NCBI RefSeq assembly: GCF_004154955.1 | Contig: NZ_CP011524.1 | Coordinates: forward strand, 2,604,001 to 2,668,000 | Direction of reading: 5' to 3' | Source: Intestinimonas butyriciproducens | Lineage (GTDB): Bacteria > Bacillota > Clostridia > Oscillospirales > Oscillospiraceae | Length of the DNA: 64,000 nucleotides | The notes under the pieces: generated by a model | Database searches by the model: none | The model's input: only the letters and a program-made list of their open reading frames with translations | What the model was told of the DNA's origin: nothing | Shown here: positions 1-9,020 of the stretch, piece after piece | How positions within the stretch are numbered: position 1 is the stretch's first letter | Layout: each line of letters begins with the position of its first letter | Made by a program: the position numbers and the translations under genes

Positions 1-1
1 A

Positions 2-232
2 ATGTACATCATGGGGGAATACTGCAACGATCAGATGGGCCGGTATATCAATCTCTATTACGGCTCCTTTGCAGTGCTGGCCGAAGAGGAGGATTGGACG
101 CGGCGGAATTGGGAGGAGGAGCTCTACGAGACCCTGGCCCATGAGTTTACCCATCATATCGAGGGGCTGGCCGGGGAGCGCGGGCTTGAAGTCAAGGACG
201 AGGCCTTTCTGGATCGCTATCGTGACCAATAA
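2..232 (+). CDS. Metallopeptidase family protein, 3' part only
   Basis: This is the C-terminal part of a small zincin-like metallopeptidase. The visible 76 residues contain HEFTHH, an HExxH zinc-binding and catalytic motif, near residue 47, followed by EGLAGE, which resembles the HEFRHHLESLAG block of the short bacterial metallopeptidase family. Members of that family are roughly 110 to 140 residues long, so the gene almost certainly starts to the left of the window; the ATG at position 2 is probably an internal methionine. The stop at 230-232 is followed at once by a strong hairpin terminator. The substrate is unknown. Confidence is good for the family and low for any role. Confidence 0.75.
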   Translation: MYIMGEYCNDQMGRYINLYYGSFAVLAEEEDWTRRNWEEELYETLAHEFTHHIEGLAGERGLEVKDEAFLDRYRDQ

Positions 233-236
233 AAAA

Positions 237-270
237 TAGGGCGCTGCCGAGCATGCTCGGCAGCGCCCTA
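237..270. terminator. Two-way intrinsic terminator between the metallopeptidase and eutQ
   Basis: A perfect 15-bp stem (237-251 with 256-270) with a 4-nt CATG loop has a run of six A on its left and six T on its right, so it can act as a Rho-independent terminator on both strands. It ends the plus-strand metallopeptidase gene and the convergent ethanolamine operon. Confidence 0.9.
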
Positions 271-274
271 TTTT

Positions 275-718
275 TTACTTCTGCCAATCCGCAGGATAGA
301 CAAAGTAGAGAAATCGCGCCCGATCCCGGACGGAGAACTGGATCTCGCTTCCCTTGGGAATATGGATCACCTCGCCGGGCCCGGCGGAGACGGTCTCCCC
401 TCCTGCCAGGATATCCAGCCGCCCCTCGATCACATAATCCATCTCGTCATATGTGAGCTTCCAGGGAAAGGTGGTCTCCTCCATCACCATGAGACCGCAG
501 CCCAGACGGGGCGCCTCTTCCAGAGAAAAGAGGTCCTTTGTCCACACCCGGTCCCCGCTGCGCCCGGTGTCCAGCCGGTCCCGTTCGGTCACCTGTATGG
601 CGGGGACCGCCACACTTCGTACGCCGTGTCCGCGGCCGCATCCCGCGGCAGCGCCCAGCTTTTCCAACAGTACCTGCCGCACCAGCGCCTCCAGCGCGGC
701 CTTATCCAGCTCAGCCAT
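275..718 (-). CDS. eutQ: EutQ-like cupin protein, last gene of the ethanolamine operon
   Basis: This 147-residue protein has a C-terminal cupin fold (from about residue 55: WTKDLFSLEEAPRLGCGLM, then EMDYVIEGRLDI and GPGEVIHIPKGSEI) as in EutQ, reported in other bacteria as an acetate-kinase-like or microcompartment-assembly protein of ethanolamine use. The N-terminus, LDKAALEALVRQVLLEKL, forms a short amphipathic helix of the kind that targets cargo to microcompartments. The ATG at 718 was chosen over the longer reading from 790 because AAAGGAG lies just upstream and family similarity begins there. It overlaps the eutH stop by 8 nt. The enzyme activity is inferred from the family only. Confidence 0.85.
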   Translation of the reverse strand: MAELDKAALEALVRQVLLEKLGAAAGCGRGHGVRSVAVPAIQVTERDRLDTGRSGDRVWTKDLFSLEEAPRLGCGLMVMEETTFPWKLTYDEMDYVIEGRLDILAGGETVSAGPGEVIHIPKGSEIQFSVRDRARFLYFVYPADWQK

Positions 719-1796
719 ATGTCTTCTCCTTTCCAGTGATGAGCATGGCCACTGCCACAGCGGTAACACCGCCCACCAGCTTTCCCACAATCATAGGAAA
801 GATCATGGTGGAGTCAAATCCCGCCGTAAACCCCAGGTGGTCGCCGAATACGAAGGCGGCCGACACGGCAAAGGCCACGTTGACCACCTTGCCTCTCCGA
901 TCCATCTCCCCCATCATCTGAAACATGGGAATATTGTTGGCCAGGGTAGCCACCAATCCCGCCGCCGCAATATCGTTCATCCCCAGCAGATGCCCCAGCC
1001 CCATCAGCGGCTTCCGGAATACCTTTGTAATAACGAATACCAGGGGAAACGCCCCAGCCAGCACGATGGCGATGGCGCCCACAGTGGAAAACCCCTCGTC
1101 GATGGGGTTCATCCCCGGAATGAGCACAAGACCGGTCAGGGTCTCCACAATGGCGGCGGCCAGGCCCACGGTAATGACGATCACCACGATCTTTCCAAAC
1201 ACGGTAAATCCCTTTACCATGCCCCCGGGAATGAGCCATAGCCCCACCGCAATGAGCACGGCGATGAGCACGATAGGGATGAGGTTGCGGAGCACCATAG
1301 CCACCGGAAACCCCGCCGCCAGTCCGCCGGCCAGGGCCCCCAGTGGGATGGTGATAACGCCAGCCAACACGCCCTTGGCCAGGAATTCCTGGTCCTCTTT
1401 CTGAATGATACCCAGCGCCACAGGGATGGTGAACACAACGGTGGGCCCCAGCATGGCGCCCACGATCAGTCCGCCGAACTGCCCCGCCTCCGGGGTGAGC
1501 GCCAGCTCTCTGGCCAAGGGCGCGCCGCCCATATCGTTTGCCAGTATGGTCCCGGCGAACATGGCCGGGTCGGCCCCCAGGAGGGAATAGAGCGGCACCA
1601 CCACGGGCCGCAGGAGATTTGCCAGCACGGGCGCCAGGCAGATGATGCCGATCATGGCCAGTGCCAGGGATCCCATGGCGAGGATGCCCTCTTCAAACTT
1701 CTCACCCAGCCCGAACTTGTTCCCGATGATACGATCCAAGGCCCCCAGGGCCATAAACAGGACCATGATATAGACGATGATCTCGTTAATGGACAA
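711..1796 (-). CDS. eutH: EutH, ethanolamine transporter
   Basis: A 361-residue, very hydrophobic protein with about ten membrane segments and the conserved EutH features ANDMGGAPLA, MNPIDEGFSTVGAIAI and a C-terminal GDHLGFTAGFD. EutH moves ethanolamine across the cytoplasmic membrane, important at low external substrate. The proposed start is TTG at 1796, giving the N-terminus M-SINEIIVYIM typical of EutH, with a G-rich ribosome site (ATAGGGGGC) upstream; longer in-frame readings to 1871 would add an unlikely polar tail. It follows eutN by 34 nt and overlaps eutQ. Confidence 0.93.
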   Translation of the reverse strand: MSINEIIVYIMVLFMALGALDRIIGNKFGLGEKFEEGILAMGSLALAMIGIICLAPVLANLLRPVVVPLYSLLGADPAMFAGTILANDMGGAPLARELALTPEAGQFGGLIVGAMLGPTVVFTIPVALGIIQKEDQEFLAKGVLAGVITIPLGALAGGLAAGFPVAMVLRNLIPIVLIAVLIAVGLWLIPGGMVKGFTVFGKIVVIVITVGLAAAIVETLTGLVLIPGMNPIDEGFSTVGAIAIVLAGAFPLVFVITKVFRKPLMGLGHLLGMNDIAAAGLVATLANNIPMFQMMGEMDRRGKVVNVAFAVSAAFVFGDHLGFTAGFDSTMIFPMIVGKLVGGVTAVAVAMLITGKEKTYG

Positions 1797-1830
1797 AATA
1801 TTGCCCCCTATCTTGATGATTCCGGGGCGG

Positions 1831-2079
1831 TCATTGCTCCACCCGGTCCACGATCCCCACCACGGCGGCATCCACCGGAATAGACTCCCCCGCAGCGACT
1901 CTGGCCCCGCTGCCCCGCGTCACCAGCACTCTGTCGCCGGGGCCCGCTCCCGCTTGATCGGCGCACACCAGGGCCGGCCCCTGGTGACCCTCCGGCGCCA
2001 CCAGAAGGAAAGTCTGCCCTGTCAGGGCGGAGACCTTTTTGGTGCACCACACGTTACCAATGACGATCCCTAACCACAC
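1831..2079 (-). CDS. eutN: EutN/CcmL-family microcompartment vertex protein
   Basis: An 82-residue protein with the EutN/CcmL signature: GxVIGNVWCTKK near the N-terminus, a central ADQAGAGPGDRVLV block and a C-terminal PVDAAVVGIVDRV. These proteins form pentamers that cap the twelve vertices of the icosahedral shell. The start is taken as GTG at 2079, which overlaps the preceding 90-aa gene by 26 nt, so translational coupling is likely. The length matches the family of about 80 to 100 residues. Confidence 0.9.
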   Translation of the reverse strand: MWLGIVIGNVWCTKKVSALTGQTFLLVAPEGHQGPALVCADQAGAGPGDRVLVTRGSGARVAAGESIPVDAAVVGIVDRVEQ

Positions 2080-2326
2080 AGACGCCCATCTCCCTCAGCT
2101 CCCGTTCCAGGGAGACAAATTTTTGATACACCCCCAGAGGGGCTGTTTTCCGATACTGCTTATACTCCAGACCTGTCTCCAGGACCTTTACCTTTTTTCC
2201 GGCCAAGAGGGCTTCCAGCACCTGTCTCTCTTCTCCCGTGAGGGCCAGCCCCAGGGTCAGCAGTCCCATCTGCTCGATAGGCAGGCGGGTAATGATCAGC
2301 GCGCCCTCCCGCTCCTCCATCGTCAT
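2054..2326 (-). CDS. Uncharacterised 90-aa ethanolamine-operon protein
   Basis: A 90-residue protein lying between eutD and eutN with an ATGA overlap to eutD (2323-2326). I do not recognise a named family with certainty. It begins with hydrophobic beta-rich sequence (GALIITRLPIEQMGLLTLGLAL) and ends in a basic, helical half with KVKVLETGLEY and YQKFVSLERELREMG. Small uncharacterised proteins occupy this position in Firmicutes ethanolamine operons. Its tight coupling to shell and enzyme genes argues for a microcompartment role, which is inference. Confidence 0.75.
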   Translation of the reverse strand: MTMEEREGALIITRLPIEQMGLLTLGLALTGEERQVLEALLAGKKVKVLETGLEYKQYRKTAPLGVYQKFVSLERELREMGVCVVRDRHW

Positions 2327-2937
2327 GACAGGATCAGCCCCCGATCCCCTTTTTGGAATCCACAGGCGTTCGCCTCATCGTAGTCCAGGTGGACCACGGT
2401 GGAGAATTTTTCGCTGACCCGCACCTCCACCTCACCAAAGGTGAGAGGACGGGCGGTGAGCGCTTTCAGGCGGACGCTCTGTCCATTACGCACGCCGAAC
2501 TGTCCGGCATCCGCCGGGGTCATGTGGATGTGCCGTTTGGCCACGATGAGGCCGCGCTCCAGCCGCAGTTCCCGGTTGCCGTGGCGGAGGGTGATACCCG
2601 GCGTCCCCTCGATCTCCCCCGAGAGCCGGACCGGGGGCTTGCACCCCAGGGCCACAGCATCGGTGAGGGAGACCTCCGCCTGGCACTCCCCCCGCTCAGG
2701 CCCCAGCACCACCACGTTCTTCAACTCTCCCTTGGGGCCCACAAGGCTCACCCGCTCGGCGCAGACGAACTGTCCCGGCTGGGAGAGGTCCTTGACCCGG
2801 TTGAGCCGATAGCCCACGCCGAAGAGCTGATCCACACCCGCCCGGCTCAGGTGGACATGGCGCCCACTGGCCTCTATCTCCACAGTGACCCGCCGGACCA
2901 CCGCTTCGGCCAGACGTTCTATCTCATGTGCGTTCAT
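2323..2937 (-). CDS. eutD: PduL/EutD-type phosphate acyltransferase
   Basis: A 204-residue protein of the PduL family, which converts acetyl-CoA and phosphate to acetyl-phosphate and recycles CoA inside the compartment. Two tandem beta domains each carry the zinc-binding histidine motifs, ASGRHVHL near residue 24 and AKRHIHM near residue 132, with HLDYDEANA near the C-terminus. The first about 20 residues (EIERLAEAVVRRVTVEIE) form an amphipathic helix suited to encapsulation. The ATG at 2937 lies inside the end of the upstream adenosyltransferase gene (14-nt overlap). Confidence 0.92.
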   Translation of the reverse strand: MNAHEIERLAEAVVRRVTVEIEASGRHVHLSRAGVDQLFGVGYRLNRVKDLSQPGQFVCAERVSLVGPKGELKNVVVLGPERGECQAEVSLTDAVALGCKPPVRLSGEIEGTPGITLRHGNRELRLERGLIVAKRHIHMTPADAGQFGVRNGQSVRLKALTARPLTFGEVEVRVSEKFSTVVHLDYDEANACGFQKGDRGLILS

Positions 2938-3670
2938 ACTTCCCCGCCTTCAGCTTGATCATGAAAATCCAGAAGAGGGAGGAGAGGCGGTTGAGCCCCA
3001 AAATGATGTCCTCCCGCGCCACAGCTCCGTTCTCGTCCCGGAAGGCCTGATAGGCCGCCAGTTCGGTCTGCCGGACCACCGCCCGCACCTTATTTACCGC
3101 CGCGACAGCGGGAGAATCGGTATAGCTGAGCATAAAATGGGGCTGTCCGAAGTGCTTCTCCGGGTAATGGGAGTACTCCCGCAGCTCCGCAGGGCCGTAG
3201 CCGCACAGCCGCACCTCTCCCACAGGCTCATCCAGAACGTCGAACCGGATGAACCGCCGCACAAAGCCCAGCACCTCTTCCAGCTCCACAGCCAAGACGC
3301 GGTATCCCTCCCGGACACATGCCTGCTGGCAGAGCACGATCTCCGCCTCCAACAGGTCGATGTATCCCCGAAAGGCGATGCGTGGATGGTCTTTGAATAC
3401 CAGAAGGTTTCCTTTCAGGTGGGTCATGTGCTCCGGCTTCTCGTGGAGCTCCGCGCCGAACAGCGTCCGATAGCGCGCAGCGCCGCCCTTTTCCTGCCGC
3501 CCGCCGCCGGTTTTTTCCGGCTCTCCCTGGGGAAAGACCACCTCCACCCGGTGCTCCCGGAGCCAGGACCGGGCGGAAGGGGTGAGCACATCCCCCCGGG
3601 TCACCACCACAGGGCCCCGGGTCCCGCCATTGGACATCTGGCGGACCCGGGCCTCATCCAGAAGCGCCAC
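2924..3670 (-). CDS. eutT: EutT-like cob(I)alamin adenosyltransferase
   Basis: A 248-residue protein with an N-terminal 65-residue segment like that of Firmicutes EutT homologues (LLDEARVRQM, VVVTRGDVLTPSA) and a helical C-terminal domain of the cobalamin adenosyltransferase type (FRGYIDLLEAEIVLCQ, FIRFDVLDEPV, EDIILGLNRLSSLFWIFMIKLKAGKYER). It would make the adenosylcobalamin cofactor needed by EutBC. The start is GTG at 3670, 3 nt after the eutM stop codon, so the two are probably coupled. The exact subfamily (EutT versus PduO-like) was judged by eye. Confidence 0.85.
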   Translation of the reverse strand: MALLDEARVRQMSNGGTRGPVVVTRGDVLTPSARSWLREHRVEVVFPQGEPEKTGGGRQEKGGAARYRTLFGAELHEKPEHMTHLKGNLLVFKDHPRIAFRGYIDLLEAEIVLCQQACVREGYRVLAVELEEVLGFVRRFIRFDVLDEPVGEVRLCGYGPAELREYSHYPEKHFGQPHFMLSYTDSPAVAAVNKVRAVVRQTELAAYQAFRDENGAVAREDIILGLNRLSSLFWIFMIKLKAGKYERT

Positions 3671-3673
3671 GGC

Positions 3674-3976
3674 TTACTGTCCCTGATCGAATTCGCCGTT
3701 CTTGTGGGGGAGGATACCGTCCACCTCGACGTGGGGCCGGGGGATCACGTGGACCGAGATGAGCTCTCCCACCTTCTCCGCGGCGGCGGCGCCGGCGTCA
3801 GTGGCAGCCTTGACGGCGCCCACGTCACCCCGGACCATGACGGTCACCAGACCGCCGCCCACCTGCTCCTTGCCCACCAGCTGGACGTTGGCGGCCTTCA
3901 CCATGGCGTCCGCCGCCTCGATGGCGCCCACCAGTCCTCTCGTCTCTACCATACCCAGTGCATTTGTATTCGCCAT
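3674..3976 (-). CDS. eutM: EutM, hexameric microcompartment shell protein (internal start, short form)
   Basis: The last 100 codons of the long frame encode a complete Eut[21 protein letters not shown] at the N-terminus, then [17 protein letters not shown] and [13 protein letters not shown], ending with the usual VIPRPH segment. Such proteins form hexamers that tile the compartment facets, with a central pore for ethanolamine and products. A strong ribosome binding site, AAAGGAGC at 3986-3993, sits 9 nt before the ATG at 3976, and homologues start at exactly this MANTN sequence, so the short product is very likely made. It is in frame with the longer product described for 3674-4558. Confidence 0.92.
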   Translation of the reverse strand: MANTNALGMVETRGLVGAIEAADAMVKAANVQLVGKEQVGGGLVTVMVRGDVGAVKAATDAGAAAAEKVGELISVHVIPRPHVEVDGILPHKNGEFDQGQ

Positions 3977-4558
3977 TTTCTTCGCGCTCCTTTCGTTGTT
4001 GGAGGGGGTCTCCCGTCTCTCTGCGGGAGCTTCTCCCCGATGGTTGGAATTTGGCCCTGATTCCGGCCGAGCCGCCGCCCCGCCGCCGATCACAGAGGCA
4101 GCCAGAGCGGCCATGCCGTCCTTGGACTCGGGTCTTGGCTCCGGGGCTCCACGCCCCGCACCGCCGGTCGGGGCCGTTTTTGCTTTTTCCGGCGTTCTTC
4201 CGCCGGACTTGCTGTTGTCGGCACCGGTCTCTTTTTTCCGGCCCCGTGTTTTCTTGGCTCCGGTCCCCCCCATGTCCGGCTGCGCCCATGCGGTGGGTCC
4301 GCCGTCAGCATTCAGACGCTTGGACGCCGAAAAGGGCTTTACCTCGTCGCCGGAGGGGGGCGGGGTCTCCGGATCGGTCGCCTCCATATCTGCGGTCAGC
4401 CTGCCCATCTCCCGCAGCAGATTGGCATAGGGGTTGATGAGGGTGCCGGGGTCGTTCACCTCATCAAATACGTTGGTTCCCGCGGCGGGCGGCGTCACGC
4501 CGCCCGGGGCGAGCGCCGCATTCTTGGAGTAGATGCCGGAGCGGTCCGCCTCCTTCAT
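3674..4558 (-). CDS. BMC-H shell protein with a 194-residue disordered N-terminal extension (long form)
   Basis: One open frame of 294 codons runs from an ATG located one base after the eutE stop codon through to the end of EutM. Residues 1 to about 65 are partly ordered ([11 protein letters not shown], then [18 protein letters not shown], an amphipathic helix). Residues about 65-194 are rich in Pro, Gly, Ala, Lys and Arg and look disordered. Residues 195-294 are a canonical BMC-H domain. Codon use in the extension resembles neighbouring genes, and a coupled start (GGGAGG upstream) supports translation. I infer a shell protein carrying a scaffold or cargo-binding arm, comparable in logic to PduB versus PduB'. 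A standard EutM can also be made from an internal start at 3976. Confidence 0.75.
   Translation of the reverse strand: MKEADRSGIYSKNAALAPGGVTPPAAGTNVFDEVNDPGTLINPYANLLREMGRLTADMEATDPETPPPSGDEVKPFSASKRLNADGGPTAWAQPDMGGTGAKKTRGRKKETGADNSKSGGRTPEKAKTAPTGGAGRGAPEPRPESKDGMAALAASVIGGGAAARPESGPNSNHRGEAPAERRETPSNNERSAKKMANTNALGMVETRGLVGAIEAADAMVKAANVQLVGKEQVGGGLVTVMVRGDVGAVKAATDAGAAAAEKVGELISVHVIPRPHVEVDGILPHKNGEFDQGQ
3986..3993 (-). promoter_or_regulatory. Internal ribosome binding site for the short EutM
   Basis: AAAGGAGC is located 9 nt upstream of the ATG at 3976, inside the long shell-protein frame. It is as good as any ribosome site in the operon and decides that EutM is translated independently of the extension. 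Confidence 0.85.
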
Positions 4559-4559
4559 C

Positions 4560-6038
4560 TCACATCAGCCTCCCCACGATCTGCCGTACCAGCTCCTGGA
4601 GCATCGCATCGTCCACCTTGACCTCGCTCCGGCCGTTCTCCCAGGGAGATGTGCTGTTTCCGGCCCGGATATCCTCCAGCTCCCGGACGCCCCAGGCCAC
4701 CCGCTTGATATTGATCAGATCCAGGGGACCGATGTTGTTGGAGCTGGAGGAGCCGCCCACCGCGCCGCAGCCCAGCGTGAGCGCCGGGAACAGGCAGGTC
4801 GTTGCCCCGATCCCTCCCAGGGCGGAGGGCGTGTTCACCAGCACCCGACTGGCCGGGACCCGCTCGGCAAACTTCTTCACCACATTCTCGTCCTCGGCAT
4901 GGATGGAGAAGGTATGGCCCGCGCCCTCCCACTCCAGGATCTCCACACAGCGCTCCAGCACCGTCGGCTCATCGTTTTCCACATAATAGGCCAAAATGAG
5001 GCCCAGCTTTTCATTGGAATAGGGATAGCCCCGCCCCACACCGGTCTCCCGGGCCACCAGTACCCTGGCGGAAGCGGGCACCCGGTCAAGTCCGGCCAGT
5101 TTGGCCACAGTCTCCACGCTCTTGCCGACGATGGCCGGATTCATCGTACCGTTGGCGCGCAGGATGAATTTGGAGAGCTTGGTGTGTTCGCTGTCGCTGA
5201 GCACATAGGCCCCCTGCCGCTGGAGCTCCTCGGTCACGGCCCGCTCCATCTCCCGGGTAACGATGATCGACTGTTCACTGGCGCAGATGGTGCCGTTGTC
5301 AAAGGTCTTGGAGTCCAAGATGCGCTTGACGGCCAGACGAACGTTGGCGGTATGGTGGATATAGGCCGGACCGTTGCCCGCCCCCACACCGATGGCTGGG
5401 GTCCCGGAGGAGTAGGCCGCCTTTACCATGGCGCCGCCGCCGGTGGCCAGAATGAGCCGGGTGTGATCGTGCCTCATTAGCGCGTTGGTGGCCTCCAGCG
5501 TGGGGGTGGTGATGCAGGCGATGGCCCCTTTGGGAGCCCCCGCCGCCTCCGCCGCCCGGCGCACCACCTCCACTGTCTCCAGAATACACTTCACTGCGCT
5601 GGGGTGGGGGGAAAAAATGATGGGATTGCCCGCCTTCATGCAGATCATGGACTTATAGATCACCGTGGAGGTGGGATTGGTGGATGGCACCAGCCCGGCC
5701 ACGATCCCCACCGGCACCCCGATGTCAATGGTCCGCTTCTCGCGGTCCTGGGCCAGGATGCCATGGGTCTTTTCGTCCTTGATGGCGTCGTACAGTGTGA
5801 CAGCGGCAAAGCGGTTCTTGATCTCCTTGTCGGCTTTGAGCCCAAACCCGGTCTCTTCCACCGCCACCCCCGCCAGACGTCCGGCCTCGGCTGCGGCGGC
5901 GCTGGAGATGGCCGCCGTTATTTTGTCCAGCTCTCCCTGCGTCATGCGCTCCATAGCCCGCTGCGCCTTTCGGGCCTGCTGCACGAGGTCGCGCACCTCC
6001 TGGATGGAACACAGGTCCTGATCCATTTGTATCATCAT
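4560..6038 (-). CDS. eutE: EutE/PduP-type CoA-acylating acetaldehyde dehydrogenase
   Basis: A 492-residue aldehyde dehydrogenase that oxidises acetaldehyde to acetyl-CoA with NAD+ in the compartment lumen. It shows the family motifs [23 protein letters not shown] and the catalytic cysteine in [11 protein letters not shown] near residue 270. The C-terminal tail, [17 protein letters not shown], is joined by a short linker (SEVKV) and resembles an encapsulation peptide, in addition to the helical N-terminus. The start ATG at 6038 has GGAGG about 8 nt upstream, formed partly by the end of eutL (stop at 6042-6044). It is a single-domain enzyme and not the bifunctional AdhE. Confidence 0.93.
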   Translation of the reverse strand: MMIQMDQDLCSIQEVRDLVQQARKAQRAMERMTQGELDKITAAISSAAAAEAGRLAGVAVEETGFGLKADKEIKNRFAAVTLYDAIKDEKTHGILAQDREKRTIDIGVPVGIVAGLVPSTNPTSTVIYKSMICMKAGNPIIFSPHPSAVKCILETVEVVRRAAEAAGAPKGAIACITTPTLEATNALMRHDHTRLILATGGGAMVKAAYSSGTPAIGVGAGNGPAYIHHTANVRLAVKRILDSKTFDNGTICASEQSIIVTREMERAVTEELQRQGAYVLSDSEHTKLSKFILRANGTMNPAIVGKSVETVAKLAGLDRVPASARVLVARETGVGRGYPYSNEKLGLILAYYVENDEPTVLERCVEILEWEGAGHTFSIHAEDENVVKKFAERVPASRVLVNTPSALGGIGATTCLFPALTLGCGAVGGSSSSNNIGPLDLINIKRVAWGVRELEDIRAGNSTSPWENGRSEVKVDDAMLQELVRQIVGRLM

Positions 6039-6041
6039 GCT

Positions 6042-6695
6042 CTACACCTCCACTGGATGGGCGGCCACCGCCTTGACCGCCTCGGCAAACGCCTCACAGG
6101 CAGCTTTGCACGCCGACTGGGTGCCCGTCAGCAGGCCGCCGCCGAAGTTAGTCTCACTGGGCGGCTCAAAAAGGGCCATGAGTTCCACGTCCGCAGCCTT
6201 CATCGCCTCATCCAGCCCCACCACGGACTCCAGCGGGGGGGCGATGAGGTAGGCCAGGGCCTCCCCCTCTTTGATGCCCGCCGTTTTGGAGAGATAGCTC
6301 CCCGTCCGGGACACCGTATGGGCGAAGTATACGATGGAGTCGTCCTCATTGGCGGAGCGAAAACCCACGCCGCTGTCCATGAATCCCACCGCCGCCCGCA
6401 GGCCGCTGTTTACCTCCGCCGGATTGGGACCGGCCAGGATGCCGATGACCTCTCCGGCCAGCTTCGTGTTGGCGTTTGCGGCGCCCGCATACAGGCTTCT
6501 TCCGTATACCACCTCCACGGCCGCCGCCTTGGTGGCCTCATCCAAGGCACAGTAGGTCACGTCGTCGCTGTCGGCGGTGAGGATACCGATGGAACGGTAT
6601 TCCTTCGGCAGGCCCAGCTTTTGCGCCAGGGTCTCCGAAACGTTGGCAATGGTATGCGTGGCCAGAACATTGCATTTCAGCAGATCGCCTGTCAT
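6042..6695 (-). CDS. eutL: EutL, trimeric BMC-T shell protein
   Basis: A 217-residue protein with two fused BMC domains, matching EutL in length and order: [12 protein letters not shown] near residue 110 and [20 protein letters not shown] near residue 180. EutL forms pseudo-hexameric trimers whose large central pore can open and close, thought to gate cofactors. Its ATG at 6695 overlaps the TGA of eutC (ATGA), so translation is coupled. Confidence 0.95.
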   Translation of the reverse strand: MTGDLLKCNVLATHTIANVSETLAQKLGLPKEYRSIGILTADSDDVTYCALDEATKAAAVEVVYGRSLYAGAANANTKLAGEVIGILAGPNPAEVNSGLRAAVGFMDSGVGFRSANEDDSIVYFAHTVSRTGSYLSKTAGIKEGEALAYLIAPPLESVVGLDEAMKAADVELMALFEPPSETNFGGGLLTGTQSACKAACEAFAEAVKAVAAHPVEV

Positions 6696-7597
6696 GCACT
6701 CACCCCCCTGGCCAGGTCAATGCCGCTGGCCTTCTTCTCCAGCATGGTCTTGATCAGCTCCGCAATGTGCGCCCCCGCCTCCACCGCGGTAGTGCCCTGG
6801 CGGTGGATATTGGAGATGACCGTCCGCTTAGATTCGGGAATGCCGATGTGAGGCCGGTATGTGAGATAAGCCGACATGGACTCGGCGGTCACCAGGCCAG
6901 GGCGCTCTCCCACCAGCATGCACACCACCTGGGCTCCCGTCAGCTCCCCAATGTGATCGGAGGCGCCCACGCGGCAGTATTTTACGAAAAGTGTTGGACC
7001 GGGATCAATGCCGTAGCCCTTCAGGCCCGCGCGGATGGCCTGCATACAGTCCTCGGCATTGGCCTCGATGGCCGCGGAGGAGAGACCGTCCCCCACCACC
7101 AGGGCCACCTTGGGTTCGGCGCCAAGGGTCTTTCGGATCACGGCCTGGTTTTCCTCGTCGAACCGGCGTCCGCGGTCCGGGCGGGTCAGGTACTCGTCCT
7201 TGTCCTGACAGAGCGTCTGGACAAAAACAAGGTCGTTCCGCTTTACAAACGCCTCGTCCACATGGGAGAACACCGAGTCCTGAGCCGCCGCGTGGTCGGC
7301 CCGCATGCGGAGCATGGTCTCCGTCTTATACCGGGCGCCCGCCCGGCTCAGCCCCAGTCGTGCGGGCGTCTTCAGCTTCAGGTCCAGAAAGGCGGGGCCA
7401 TTCTGCGGATTGGGCACCAGGTACTGCCGCCGCAGATCCACCTCCGTGACGTCCGGAAGCATTTCGCCTCCGCTCCCGCTCTCCTGCCCCCGTTCCAGGG
7501 GCTTATAGTCCGCCGCCTTGACCTGGGGCGTAGGCGCCTGACCCATCAGGTCGGCCACCATGCGCTCCACCAGGGCGCGCAATTCCAGCTCGTTCAA
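6692..7597 (-). CDS. eutC: EutC, small subunit of ethanolamine ammonia-lyase
   Basis: A 301-residue subunit that, with EutB and adenosylcobalamin, splits ethanolamine into acetaldehyde and ammonia. Recognisable blocks include [35 protein letters not shown] and [10 protein letters not shown]. The first residues, [18 protein letters not shown], form an amphipathic targeting helix, followed by a flexible linker. I place the start at TTG 7597 because AAGGAGG lies 9 nt upstream, between the eutB stop and this codon; longer readings would run into eutB. Confidence 0.93.
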   Translation of the reverse strand: MNELELRALVERMVADLMGQAPTPQVKAADYKPLERGQESGSGGEMLPDVTEVDLRRQYLVPNPQNGPAFLDLKLKTPARLGLSRAGARYKTETMLRMRADHAAAQDSVFSHVDEAFVKRNDLVFVQTLCQDKDEYLTRPDRGRRFDEENQAVIRKTLGAEPKVALVVGDGLSSAAIEANAEDCMQAIRAGLKGYGIDPGPTLFVKYCRVGASDHIGELTGAQVVCMLVGERPGLVTAESMSAYLTYRPHIGIPESKRTVISNIHRQGTTAVEAGAHIAELIKTMLEKKASGIDLARGVSA

Positions 7598-7611
7598 ATC
7601 TGAAATCCTCC

Positions 7612-8976
7612 TTATGCCAGCAGAATGGAGCCGTCTCCCGCCAGGGCGGTGAGCCGGCCGTTCTCCACAAAGCCCATCTTTTCCAGCCACTGCTGGAAGG
7701 GCTTGATGGCCGTCAAGCCGAACATCTCCCGGAGGGCCGCCGTCTCATGATAGCCGGTGGTCTGGTAGTTGAGCATTACGTCGTCCCCGTGGGGAATCCC
7801 CATGAAGTAGTTGCATCCGGCGGTGGTCAGCAGGACGGCCAGATCCTCGATATCGCTCTGATCGGCCTTCATGTGGTTGGTGTAGCAGGCGTCGCAGCCC
7901 ATGGGGATGCCGGTGAGCTTGCCCATGAAGTGGTCCTCCAGACCGGCCCGGATGACCTGCTTGGAATTGTAGAGGTATTCCGGGCCGATAAAGCCCACCA
8001 CCGTGTTCACCAGGAAGGGCTGATAGCGCTTGGCAAAGCCGTAGCACCTGGCCTCCATGGTCACCTGGTCCCAGCCATTGTGGGCCTCGGAGGAGAGCTC
8101 GGAGCCCTGACCCGTCTCAAAATAGAGGACGTTGGGCCCCATGGCGTTCCCCTCGCGCAGGGCCAGTTGCCGGGCCTCCTCGATGGTCTCTCCTGTAAAG
8201 CCGAAAGCCTCGTTTCCCTTCTCCGAGCCCGCGATGGACTGGAAGATCAGATCGGCCGGAGCCCCCCTGCGGACGCACTCCATCTGGGTGGTCACATGGG
8301 CCAGCACGCAGATCTGGGTGGGGATCTCCCAGCGGTTGCGGATCTCATGGAACCGTTCCAGCACCCGCGTGACGCTCTCCACCGAGTCGTCTACCGGGTT
8401 GAGCCCCAGCACCGCGTCTCCGATGCCGAAGGTGAGCCCCTCCAGCAGGGAGGCCATGATACCGTCGGGGTCGTCGGTTGGGTGGTTGGGCTGGAGGCGG
8501 GCGGAGAGGGTCCCCGGTTCGCCGATGGTGGTGTTGCAGGTGGCCGTGACCCGCAGCTTCCGGGCGGCGTAGATGAGATCCATATTGCTCATAAGCTTTG
8601 CCACGGCGGCCACCATCTCGCTGGTGAGGCCCCGGGAGATGCGCCGGATGGCCGCGCCGTCGTTCTTCTCGTCCAGGATCCACTCCCGCAGCTCGGAGAC
8701 CGTCCAGTTCCTGATCTGCGCGTAAATCTTTTCATTTACATCATCCTGGATGATGCGTGTGACCTCGTCGGTCTCATAGGGGACCGCAGGACTGTTCCGC
8801 AGGTCTCCCAGGGTCAGGTTTGCCAGCACCACCTTGGCGGCCACCCGTTCTTCGGCATTCTCGGCGGCAATGCCCGCCAGCCGGTCCCCGGACTTTTCTT
8901 CATTGGCCTTGGCCATGACCTCCCGTACCGAAGGGAAATCATAGACATGGCCCAGCAGCTTGGTTTTTAAAATCAT
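7612..8976 (-). CDS. eutB: EutB, large subunit of ethanolamine ammonia-lyase
   Basis: A 454-residue TIM-barrel subunit carrying the active site and cobalamin-binding surface. The sequence contains EutB hallmarks [61 protein letters not shown] and [14 protein letters not shown]. The ATG at 8976 ([14 protein letters not shown]) is preceded by AGGAGGA; the extra 53 codons upstream in the same frame have no family similarity. The length equals that of characterised EutB proteins. Confidence 0.97.
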   Translation of the reverse strand: MILKTKLLGHVYDFPSVREVMAKANEEKSGDRLAGIAAENAEERVAAKVVLANLTLGDLRNSPAVPYETDEVTRIIQDDVNEKIYAQIRNWTVSELREWILDEKNDGAAIRRISRGLTSEMVAAVAKLMSNMDLIYAARKLRVTATCNTTIGEPGTLSARLQPNHPTDDPDGIMASLLEGLTFGIGDAVLGLNPVDDSVESVTRVLERFHEIRNRWEIPTQICVLAHVTTQMECVRRGAPADLIFQSIAGSEKGNEAFGFTGETIEEARQLALREGNAMGPNVLYFETGQGSELSSEAHNGWDQVTMEARCYGFAKRYQPFLVNTVVGFIGPEYLYNSKQVIRAGLEDHFMGKLTGIPMGCDACYTNHMKADQSDIEDLAVLLTTAGCNYFMGIPHGDDVMLNYQTTGYHETAALREMFGLTAIKPFQQWLEKMGFVENGRLTALAGDGSILLA

Positions 8977-9020
8977 TCCTGTTCCTCCTGTCGCGGTCAG
9001 GGCGCTCCCTGTCCGCCGCA

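Noticed and set aside
253-1590. Several plus-strand frames opposite eutQ and eutH
   Set aside because: They lie antisense to clear eut genes and lack ribosome sites.
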